64,000 bases of DNA from Carya illinoinensis (taxonomy: Eukaryota; Streptophyta; Magnoliopsida; Fagales; Juglandaceae): contig NC_056762.1 in assembly GCF_018687715.1 (NCBI RefSeq), positions 39,202,864 through 39,266,863 of the forward strand. Direction: 5' to 3'. Below, in pieces: positions 13,641-24,298 of the stretch (positions are counted from its first letter, which is position 1; every line of letters starts with the position of its first letter). The notes under the pieces were generated by a model. It saw only the letters and a program-made list of their open reading frames with translations, had not been told where the DNA came from and searched no databases. The translations under genes were made by a program, and so were the position numbers.

Positions 13641-14570
13641 GAATCGTGGGTCGCTACGAGCAAAGTGTCCCTGCTGGCCACAATTATAGCACCGATCCCC
13701 ACCCGAAGGGCACTCACCCACATGTGCTCTATTACACCTTCCGCAAACTAGCATCCGTCCTCCCATACGCACTCCCAAGGCTACTTGTGGTCGAGTCCCG
13801 GTCCGCTAAACAAATTTCTGAGGCGAACCAGAACTACTTCCTTCTCCAATAAAACTCCGCATCTTTTGTCCTGGAGGGAAGCCCATACTCAAATTAATCT
13901 CTCGTTCTGCAAGAGTGACCAAGTCAACTAAATCCTAAAAAGTGGTAATCCAGTGGCAGACTACCATTCTGCATATATCAGGTCGCAGACCATCCTGAAA
14001 ACGCTCGGCTTGCATCTCCTTCGTGGCGATGAGATGAGTAGCAAATCACCCAAACTCTACAAATCTCCGGGCGTACTGTTCTACTGTCATACTTCCTTAG
14101 ACCAAACTTGTAAATTCTCTTGCTTTTTGCCGCCTCACAGAAGTAGGAAAGAAACGATCATTAAATTCTTTCTTGAAGCGCTGCCAAGACACAACGGCAA
14201 AGGACCCCAATTCTGACTCTAACATTACTCTTTTTGTATCCCACCATTCAGAAGCTGTACCTTGTTACAAATAATTGGCATAAAGCACTTGTTGCGCCTC
14301 GGTGCAACCACATATTTCAAATGTCTTTTTTAAATCTCTAATCCACTTTCTAGCCTGAAGTGGATACTCTTCTCCCATGAAAGATGGGATTCTATGCACT
14401 AGAAAGTGCTCATAGGTGCATCCAGCTTGCACCGCTCTACTAGGCTCTCCTTGTTGTGGCCTAAAATTTTGTTGCAGGAACTCAGTCATTTGCCTTAACG
14501 CTTGAGCTATGGCATCATCTCTCGGCAAATCATCCCGAGGCTCTTGAGTAGGCTTTCTTGGCCTTACCAT
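13640..14570 (-). pseudogene. Gypsy gag, frameshifted
   Basis: The open part (14265-14570) starts MVRPRKPTQEPRDD and has the gag-like stretch PLQARKWIRDLKKTFEICG. Its frame is lost at about 14265, and gag-like sequence resumes in other frames around 13953-14216. Near the 3' end are [12 protein letters not shown] and a zinc knuckle [14 protein letters not shown] at about 13649-13691. In the knuckle the expected last Cys is replaced by Asp, so zinc binding should be damaged. Several independent lesions show this is a remnant. Confidence 0.8.
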
Positions 14571-14850
14571 CTTCCTGCCACAACACAACCTTTGACCCCC
14601 TTTAAATATCGAATAAAACAAATAACATAAAACCAAAACTAAAACCAAAACCACATAACAAGAAAATAAAATATATTAGCATATAATAACATAACTAAAT
14701 AGATAAATACAAACAAGCTAACTCAAATAAATTCAAATCAAATAAAACAAATCACATAGCAAACTTTAAATAAAATAAATTTCAAATCACAACTTTAAAA
14801 ACTTTATGGTACTATACCTATGGGACATGTGGTTTTACCCAGAGCCAAAC

Positions 14851-14863
14851 CGCTCTGATACCA
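14851..14863 (-). promoter_or_regulatory. Primer-binding site, initiator Met tRNA
   Basis: On the minus strand this reads TGGTATCAGAGCG, two bases inside the 5' LTR. It complements the 3' end of plant initiator methionine tRNA, the usual primer for gypsy and copia elements. Confidence 0.9.
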
Positions 14864-14865
14864 CC

Positions 14866-17127
14866 TGTGACGCCCCCAACTCTCACGTACGGACACGTGA
14901 AAATTGAAGCGTCGGGACGATAACAACACAGGTCACACATCCTATCGCCAAGTGCCAAGTGTGTATACATGCACCAAGTGTACCATAAAATCACGCAGCG
15001 GATAATAAAAGTCTTATAACTAAGTACCAGAATTTTTGTTTAATACAAACCCGTTTAAACCACATATAATAAAATATTACAAGTCTCAAATATTGTTTCA
15101 AACTAAGTTACAAGACTTAAATTTAGTAGAGATAATTTTTAAACATAAAAGACTTCAAGTCAAAACTCTGGCGGAGCCGCCTTCTCGGGCTCAGCCTCTT
15201 ACTCTTCCTCAACATCTGCATCAAAATCTACGGTACCAAAATAGTGCCGCAGGTAAGTAATATTCCAAAAGTCACAAGATAAAAATATATTAAACACAAC
15301 AATATGCATGAAAGAATGCCAAATGCACATATTCCATAAATCTACATTTTTTCCACGCATGCCAAAAAACTCATTTTGGCCCAAAAACATATCATTTAAA
15401 ACCAATTATTGCCATTATCCTAGATAATGGTCCAAACTAAAGAAACTACCATTTTTCCAGAAAATGGATCACAATAATCTCAAACAAAACCTCGTCATTT
15501 TTTCAGAAAAATGCTCGTATCCAATATCCAAAACCCGTTCTAATTTATTGCGTGCACCATGATCTCCCCTAGGGATCATCCGCACACTCTGGCTCCTGTG
15601 ACACACCACAGGTAATGACTACGCATATGACACCTAAACGAGCAATGTCCAGTCTCGCGCCCAGCGTGTACCTGGACCAAGCCATCCTCTAGTCCCCGCC
15701 AGCCTAAGGACCACGGAGTCGACACCACAGCGTTATCATATCGTGCGATCCGGTCGTCGCCTAGTGAAAATCCAGGGGATGTCACTCAGTATTATCGACT
15801 CCCGAGTGACCAGAGCAGATCCACCAAGATAATACCCCATCCCGGCTTGGGGTCGTGATACACACGCACCCGAAAATCCATTTACACTGATAAAACTAAT
15901 TTTTCTCAATTTAATACATGCACATGAATGCACTATGCAATGCACACCTCAAGACACAATTTATCCAACAAATAACAATATCAATAATAACCAAATAACT
16001 CCATCCTCAAATTCATCTGACTTTCGACTCTTCGGACTCAGTCCGGAATAACCAACCAGTCAATGAATTTATTGTAAAAGTAATAATATATTTAAATCTA
16101 AAATAGAGTTTGAAAAATACTTACAGCGCTATATGATAATTTTTGAAAGATCAAGGAGCTGCAAACGGAAAAGAAAAAACAACGTAACAGTGTAAAATAC
16201 ACTGTGGCCGTGGGTTGTAAAATACCCACTTTCAAACGGGGACAAATCAAAACTTTGGATTGATAGGAAATAGCCTAGAGGTGTTTATGAAGCTAATGGA
16301 AGTGAGAGTTGACCGTGGGTGGCGGTGGAAATGGCAGTGGAAGCGAAAAAATGGCAAAACAAAGATGAGCTCGTGGGAATTACTCCGGCAACGGATCGGA
16401 GCTAGAAATGAATGGTTTAGGATGAAAATAGGTAGGTGATAAAGTGGTGAAAAGATGGTGGCCGGAGGTGGAACGACGGCGGTGGAAAAACACAAAAACA
16501 GTGCAGTTTGAAGAAACTCGTAGCGGCTAACGGTGGCTCGGATGGAGGTGAAATTTGGTGGGGAGGTTCACCAATCGGAGGGGAAGAAATGGGTAGGTGG
16601 TGTAGGCCACGGTAGCCGGAGGGCAACGGTTTGGGCAGAGAAGCAAAACGGCGATAGTGAGCAGAGAGAGAACGTATCGCGCGAGGGACAAGAACGACGG
16701 GGAAGAAGAAGAAAAAAGAAGGAAAAGAAAAGAAAGAAAAGAAAAGAGAAAAAGAAAAAGAGAAAAGGAAAAGATGGGGAAAAGAAATGAGATCCAATCC
16801 TCACATTTGGAGTCCAGAAACTGATTCGACGAAAACTATTTTAAAAGTTATAAAATGATTAAAATAATTTAAACACCACATCAAGCTAAAATATAATAAA
16901 TAACTAGTAAGAACTAACAACTAAATTTTAAATCTAAAAACAAACTAAAATAAATTATATAGCAATTTAAATTCAAAACGATAATTAATATTAAGAAAGC
17001 TCCACAAAACAAATATTACAATTAAATAAATCAAATTAAAATACGATAATTTAAAATAAAAGAACTAATATTTTATTTAAATTAAAATACTCTTTCAGTG
17101 AAAATACACGTAAAAACGGGTATCACA
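14866..17127 (-). repeat. Gypsy 5' LTR
   Basis: Partner of 7816-10050, with the same ends and internal landmarks, including the GA-rich tract at about 16700-16790. It is about 27 bases longer through small indels. In element orientation it starts TGTGATACCCG and carries the promoter side, next to the primer-binding site. Confidence 0.9.
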
Positions 17128-17132
17128 CCTAT
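17128..17132. repeat. Target-site duplication of gypsy element, right
   Basis: CCTAT here matches 7811-7815 exactly and fixes the right boundary of the element. Confidence 0.9.
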
Positions 17133-17266
17133 ATTCCAAAATGATTAGTTAATGATACAATTGGAATATCATTAGACAATTATAAAGACTAATAACTTCT
17201 TCTTATTGAGTAATGTGAGATCTTATACATTACCTACCTTATCACTTATCATAATGGAGTATCACA
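17133..17266 (-). mobile_element. TRIM-like element, part 2 (rest of the split LTR)
   Basis: This segment continues the LTR that begins at 7778. It aligns with 7575-7710 in order: the TTCCAAAATGATTAGTTAAT-like block, the ATTATAAAGACTAATAACTT-like block, ATGTGAGATCTTATACATTA-like text and a final GAGTATCACA. The gypsy element at 7816-17127 separates the two parts. Confidence 0.6.
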
Positions 17267-17751
17267 CCTTTCACAACCTCATATCTCTTGGGTCCTTCGC
17301 CAACTCCTCACACCATGTTATGACACCTATGATGACTATATAGTGAAAAGCATTAGAGACATAAAGAGATCTCACAAACTAACGTCATCGTTAAAGGTTT
17401 TTGTTTTTAGTTCCCCACCCTAGTGCCCCCTCCCCCACATTCATTTTGGTTTTTTTGTTTTTTCTATATCACTTCCTCGCACCCCTTCCGCCAACTTTCC
17501 TTTCCTTCTTTTTCCTCACTCTTCCCCTGCGCCCTAGTAACCCTTCCCTCCTTTCCTTTCACGTAGGCCCCCAGACAGAGAGCCATTTTTCAATTCCCTC
17601 ATACCCCAATCCTATCAAGTCGCCGACAACCCTCTACCTCCAAGTATCTCTCCGTTTGATTTTTGAGAAGATAAAAGGAAAATAATGGTTGTTCTCTGTT
17701 TGGTTGTTGAGAAAATGGAAGGAATATGAGAGAAAAATGAGAATGGAAGGA

Positions 17752-17755
<4 letters not shown>

Positions 17756-17807
<52 letters not shown>
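17756..17807. repeat. (GA)n microsatellite, about 52 bases
   Basis: Uninterrupted GA dinucleotides, preceded by two imperfect copies of a GAATGGAAGGAATATGAGAG-like unit at 17715-17760. The apparent poly-Ser/Leu peptide from this stretch is an artefact of the repeat. Confidence 0.95.
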
Positions 17808-17811
<4 letters not shown>

Positions 17812-20264
17812 GAGAGAGATGTCAGTTGTTTGCTATCGGTGAGGTATAGGAAAGGCAGTGGCAGTGGCAGCGTCTGTTCTTTTATGAGGCTAGCTTCAAC
17901 AAACGATATCACCTATTTGTTGAGGACGGTGATGCAGGTTTGCGATAGAGGGAAGGGAGGGAGGAGGGGGAATTGGGTGGCAAGAGGAGGGAAAAAGAAA
18001 AATCTTAAACTAATTTGATATAGTGGCGCATCAATTTATGGTATTGTGTATCTAGTAGCACTCTATAATAATATACTACCATTTTGACTTGAAGATCGGT
18101 TCCCTCACTAATCATACAAGAGTAATGCTACTCAACCTCTCCAATCTCTATACACCACATTTAAAAAAAAAATTATTTTTTATTTTTTGAGTTTATTATT
18201 CTTAAACTAATTAAATTTTTCTATTTATTATCTATATATTAAATATTTAATAAAAGAAAATAATAATAATTTTCTTTTAAAAAAATATGATGTATAAAAA
18301 TAAATAGTAAAAGACTGCGTAACTTTTTTCATCATACAACCTCTTCCTTGGATTGGGTAGTCCTTGATATAATAGGCCTCAGGAGACCTTTACTCCCAAC
18401 AAATGGCATTTCAATTTTTTATATTTTTTTTAAAGGCGAGGATTGCTTCTCCAACACAAATACAATTTAAATAGAAAAATTATATTTATTATTTTCTATT
18501 TCATACATCAATATGTAATTTATAATTCTTTCCATTCTATTTAAACACATATATATTAATATATAAATATGTATATTTAAATAAAATAATAAAAATATTA
18601 AATTACATATTAATATCTAGTGTGAAAATAATAGGTAATATTTTTCATTTAAATAATTGCTCGCTATGTTGTCGCAAAATTGCCTGGCTCGATGCTCTCT
18701 GGTGTGGTTAACGAGTGATTTGGAGGTTTCAATGTAATGTTGAGAATACCTTAGAAACGGTTGGACTTCTAATATCTCAAAAGCAGCCTACCAATAAATA
18801 ATTGACAACTATTTTATGGTTGCACTACATATGATTATTGTGTAGTTTAGAATTGCAAGAAGCAAAGCAGAAAGTTCATCATCTCTATCAAAAGCTTCTT
18901 GGCCCCCTCTAACCACATAGGATTTGCAAGATTTTCAAAACTAAAGGGTTTGAGTGGAAAGATAAAATAGGAGTTAATGGGGGATGAAAAAATATTTGAG
19001 AGAGAGAGAGAGAGTAGAATTTGAGGAAAAGAGAGAGGAGAAGATGCCAAAATTCTAGAAAAATATGAAAAATCAAAACTGGAATCTTGGCCGCTGCTCT
19101 TCAAGAGAATGAAATCGGAACTAGCTTTTTTCAGATTTGAAAACTCTAGAAAAATTTGAAAAATCGCTCTTATGAATAATAGAATTTCTCACAGGTAATA
19201 CTGATGCTTTTTACCCAAACAAAGGGTTTTTGAAGGTTCAGGATTGTTTACTCAGATTCCTTGAAAGTCTTTCCTATAAGCCTCTCAACATGTCTCACAT
19301 TTTTAGTGTCTGCCTCTCCAATCTAACCTCAACAATTCATGTGCACAAAATCAAAGGGTCTTTTAGCCACAAAGAGAGCTAAAGCCAAAAAAGATTTGAT
19401 CTTTCTAAGGGGTTTCCATTTTTTCATGCACTGGTGGCTCATTGCCATCGCGAAGATCCTGAAAGCAACCATTTATGGGTTGAAAATGTCTAACGAGAGC
19501 TTTGCTAGAGCTTAGAGACATAAGAGATGGGCATCGACAAAGAAGAAGAGAGGGGTAGAAAGCTAAAAGCCTATTTTTGTATGGTGCTTAGAATGGTTTG
19601 TATGTGATAAAGTCTATTTCTCTTAGAGAAACGCTTCGGACAGCAAAATCCTATAAATGAAAATAAACGGAGACGAATGAATTAGTGACACGTAAGTGAA
19701 CCTTTATCTAATCTAGTGCACCGTGCTACATGTGAGTATTTCTCACTTTCTGTCTAGCCCCCCCACGCAACCCCCCCTCTCTCTTACCGAAAACCCCTTT
19801 GTCGAATTGAAGACCTCTCTCTCTCTACTGCAATCTGCTGGCAAGCATCATGAACCAACCCGTAAAATTATTCCTGGATTATGTTTGAACCCCGTTTTTG
19901 GTCTCCTGTGTATTATTTTCTCATCATTTTCCCTTCATTTTTTGTTTAACTTTGCCTATTCAAATGCTCTAACAGTTACCATTTAAACCAGACTTAATTC
20001 CTTTGCAAAGAACTAGCCCGTGAAATTTCTGTGCAAACAAGTAGCCTATTTTTGAGCTTCTTATTATTTTCCCTCATATTCACCATCATCTATCTGGAGA
20101 AAAAGATCATCCAGAAGCTCCCTTGTAAAAAGCCTCAGAGACACAGTCGCCAAGCATTTTTGCACAAATTGGTGCACTTCTGGATCCTTCACTTTGTACA
20201 ATGCATCTGGTTTTTTGCCCTAAAGAATTCAAATAAGTTAAATCTAGACTTTTTCTTTTGACAA

Positions 20265-20450
20265 GTAAAATGGGAAAAAAAATCTAGCCTTTTTTTCGTT
20301 TGGCTAAAGAAATGAAAAGCATGCCCAGAGAGAGTGTGTGTTTGGCTAAAGAAATGAAAAATATGCCCAAAGAGAGAGAAAAAAAAGTCTAGCTTTTTTT
20401 TTTTGTTTGGCTAAAGAAATGAAAAGCATGCCCACAGAGAGAGAGAGTCA
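20265..20450. repeat. Tandem minisatellite, three copies
   Basis: The unit GTTTGGCTAAAGAAATGAAA followed by A-CATGCCCA and a GA run occurs at 20298, 20340 and 20405. Two copies are preceded by an A-rich/TCTAGC/T-rich leader (20270-20297 and 20378-20404). This indicates local tandem duplication followed by loss of one leader. Confidence 0.85.
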
Positions 20451-21072
20451 ATGTCCAATTAGAATTTTAAATAAATCTCGACGTGAACCAATTCCTAATT
20501 TTTGCAGTTATGGTTTTTGTGCGTGAATGAGAGAGAGAGAGGTTGGGGATGGTTTTCGAAGGAGATAAAAGGAGAGAAACGGAACGGTAGAGAAGCGTTC
20601 CTGGGTTATGAATAATTCGATCCCCTGCAGCGCGGCTCTTGTTTGAAAAATTGTAAGCCTTACGTGTGACTTGGTTATTGGACTCCGATAAATAGACTTT
20701 ATAAGAGTCACCGGTTTAAAGTTTTTCTCTTTCTCTTATTGTATTTTTTCTTACGTGGCAACCACTAAATGGAAGATTGCTTTTAGGTGTTTATTAGCCC
20801 GACCATTACAAAGCAGCTTTGTTCAATGTTTGTCACAATCTTTTATATAAATATATTTTAAATGAGAAGTATTTTATAAAATAATTTATTAAAATAACAT
20901 CATTTTATATAAAATATTTTTATTTTAAAACATAATTATACAAAGAGGTGTAAAAAAAAATTGTAGATGGATGATTAGTCAGGACTAAAATGTGTGATTG
21001 GATCAGAGATTTGATCCATTGCAAAGCGACATCTCAAATGCTTTTTAAGCTAAAAATGAAAAATTATATTAG

Positions 21073-21190
21073 AATATCTTTACACCATATATTATTTATA
21101 TGATATAATTTAATTTTAAAGATAAATTTTAAAATTTAAGTTTTACAAATTAAATTATGTCATATAAATGATATGTAATATAAAGATATT
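21073..21190. repeat. Palindromic MITE
   Basis: The left arm (21073-21120: AATATCTTTACACCATATAT then TATATGATATAATTTAATTT) is an imperfect inverted copy of the right arm (21144-21190), with about 45 bases pairing around a short AT-rich centre. It is non-coding and fits a small MITE. Its target duplication was not resolved. Confidence 0.6.
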
Positions 21191-21535
21191 TTTTAAAAAA
21201 TAATACTACTCATAATCTCTTTTATCACCATTTTTTTATTATTTTATAATATGTTAAAAATTATTTATTATATTTATTATAAACTTATTTTAATATCACA
21301 TCAAGACATATTGAGAAAACAATAACTAATAAAATTTTCTTTTTTCAAATAATCATTAAAGTAAGCTATGGAAGAAAGAATTTATGAGTCGTCGCAAATG
21401 CTGTGTCTCAAAACGCAGCGTTATGGCTTTAAGCCTAAGCCTAAGCCTATACCTTACAAAGAGACTCGAGAGGAAGCGACTCACTGACCCAGAGACAGTA
21501 GGAGAGACGGGAGGGGGGAGAGCTAGCAGACCTCA

Positions 21536-22917
21536 ATGGAAAAGGCAGTAGAAGAGCTAGAGCGAGTGCAAACCCAGATCCTCCATCGCATCTCAAAACT
21601 TGAGCTCTCTTTCTCATCCCATGACCTCTCTGCATCTTCCCTCCTCGCTCCTCTTCCCTTCTCCCACGCTGTCTGCGACACCCAAGCTCGCCTCTCCTCC
21701 ATCCTCCGTACCAACGGCGTCAACGACTTCTCTTTCAAAAAGGTCCCTTCCGATTACTACGATTGGCCCCTCGAATCACGAAGAGACGCCCTCGCCGCAC
21801 CCACCATTCAGCATCTCTGCAAAAGCATCGTCTTGGTAACTCTCTTGGTCTTCTGACTCCTATCTCCTTTTGTTGTTCTCTGACTCTATTTGTGCAGCTG
21901 AACTGCATATTTTAAGATTTATTCGTTGATTTTGGAGGACGCATGTATGAGGATGTTCCCTTGATTAGTTTTTCAGAAATGGGTCAATGGTCGCAAAACC
22001 AATACATTTCCCTTAATATTTTAGGGCTACATTGGCAATAAGTACAATAATCGGGGGACCAAATTGAGACTTTAGGGATCAAATCGATTACTCTGCCCGA
22101 ATTAGGAGGAATCAAAATGTATTTTAGCCTAACAATCTTAATAATAATCATTTTGTTCGTGTGAAGTAACCATGATTGTCTTCTATGATGTCTTACTTAT
22201 AAGAAAAAAGATTGTCTTCTATGATATCTTGGTTTATAAGCACTCAATGGGAGTGGGCTGTGGCGGAGCCAGATACACATCAGTGAGTGCAAATATATGT
22301 AACTGCTTTACCGTTGCACCCACAAAAATATTTGTAGGATTAATTATGAGAATTTTTTTTTTTTTTTTTTTGGAGCTACACCCATAAAAATAATTTGATT
22401 CAATTATGGAATACACTTTAAAAATTTTAATCATTAAAAAAATTTATGTTCTCACAACATACATAAAATTTATTTAATGAAAGTATTCCCAAAATGTCAA
22501 AAAAATGGGATCTCAACTCTTAAAGCCTCCTACCCATAAGTCCATCATTCTCATTTACGGAAATCGAGAATAGAAATCATTGCACCAAATCATTTTTGAC
22601 TTCTTGAAAAAAAAAAAAAAAAAACTTTTGGTTTTACCATCAATCAAGATTGGTTACTACTTAATTTTGCATAGCAAATTTATATCATTTGTAAGTTTCA
22701 TTATCACACATGTTTTGTATATAATTAAAAATAAATCGTGCGATATGCAATACTTTTCGAATATGAAAATTTGCACAAGATAACTGTAATGAGTTCTTTT
22801 ATTGGAGAATGAAATATTTGTTTCAAATTTTGCACCCAGTAAAGTAAAATCCTAACTTCGCCACTGGGAGTGGGAAGTGGCGCAGCTTATGCTTTTGGAG
22901 ATTGAACGTTTTGGTTT

Positions 22918-23009
<92 letters not shown>

Positions 23010-23273
23010 CTACATTATCACTTAAAGAGCTTAATTTGTTTGGTGGCTCAAGTTGGCACACAGAGACACTTTTTAGGAATAATATTCTGAGCCATAGTTC
23101 AGGTAATTGGCCATGAGATTTGTTTGTCTGCTATGTTTAAAGCAGTGTAACTTCAAAGGAAAAATTCAGAGCCTGGCATCACCTAATCATATAAGCACCT
23201 GCTCTCGTGATAAATGCGCCATGATGTGACAGTTCAAAACTTATTTGGTCCTTCTAGATTTTTTTGATACTTG

Positions 23274-23308
<35 letters not shown>

Positions 23309-24253
23309 ACGTAGTTTAGGACATTCTTTGTACTGAACGTGGCTTTTTGCCTATTCTTTGATTAATATAATCTATTACTTCTCTCAAAAAAAATATATAT
23401 ATATGTGTGTGTGAGAGTACTCATAGGTATAAACATTGGATCTCTGACTGCATGGATTGAACTTTTTGATGGTTGGTTTTCTTGCTTATTTAGTATGTAG
23501 TGTAGTCCACCGAAATTAGTGTTAGATGCCTCGTAATACCATTCAAGTTATACAGTGTCATAGTTTGTAACGGACTAAGTGTCCATGACCTTGTTCTTTC
23601 TATTGTAACCAGTAGCTAGGCATTCATCATGTATTACTTCTTGTGTACCTGGGCTTTGCCTATTTCTATGAATATAATATCTTTGATTACCTATAAAAAA
23701 AAAAAGTTATATGGTGTCAACAATAGGACTTCTGCGTTTCTTTGTGTTTACTAGTTGGCAACATTGTTTATGTGTGTTTTGAAAATAAGCAATAGTTTTG
23801 AAGTTTAGCATTTAACTCACCACTTTCCCATGCATTCATGTTAGGATCAACTAATTGTTTTGCTTTGGATCTAAAGTTATCTCATTCCATCAGGTTAACA
23901 CTAAAGCCCAGACGAATGTAATTGATTGTAGCGATCGAAACAATTCAAAGTATTATGTTGTTGTTGTTCAGGTGCTCTCTCTCTCTCTCTCTCTCTCTGA
24001 TTAACAATCAGCATTCTGACCTGCCTAAAATATATTGCATTCTGGACAATTTTTTTGTTGCAGTATACTGCTCGATTCAATGCTGAAACTGTTAAAAACT
24101 TTCTGTATTTGCTCAACAACGGAAAGATAGCTAAAAAGAAATTCAACAGTAAGTTTTCATCTAGTTAATGATCAAAATGGAGCGAACTTGCATCAGTATA
24201 TATCTATTGTTGTTTCTTACTAAAACAAAGCAAAAGGGGGATCTTTTCTACCA

Positions 24254-24298
<45 letters not shown>

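Larger units (their letters stand above)
7816..17127 (-). mobile_element. Ty3/gypsy LTR retrotransposon, structurally complete, coding-dead
   Basis: A 9312-base element in minus orientation: 5' LTR 14866-17127, primer-binding site 14851-14863, gag-pol remnants 14570 to about 10150, polypurine tract 10051-10064, 3' LTR 7816-10050. A perfect 5-bp duplication flanks it. Domain order is gag, zinc knuckle, protease, reverse transcriptase, RNase H, integrase, which is gypsy order. A chromodomain-like tail and the LTRs of more than 2 kb suggest a chromovirus of the Tekay/Del type; that lineage call is inference. Frameshifts and stops throughout rule out autonomous movement. By-eye comparison of the LTRs gives about 15 differences in the first 165 bases and about 3 in the next 150, mostly C/T and G/A, so the insertion is not recent. 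Confidence 0.92.
17272..21535. other. Intergenic region, no gene recognised
   Basis: Open frames here come from low-complexity CT/GA sequence and I support none as genes. It holds a GA repeat (17756-17807), a three-copy tandem repeat (20298-20450), a MITE (21073-21190) and AT-rich DNA. The last 150 bases are GC-richer and include the 5' leader of the YbaK-like gene. Confidence 0.55.

Noticed and set aside
21428..21452. TAAGCC repeated three times, telomere-like
   Set aside because: Three units only and not the plant telomere unit (TTTAGGG); likely chance in the gene's leader.
22852..23090. Arg-Glu and Ser-Leu repeat peptides
   Set aside because: Translation of the (TC)n microsatellite.
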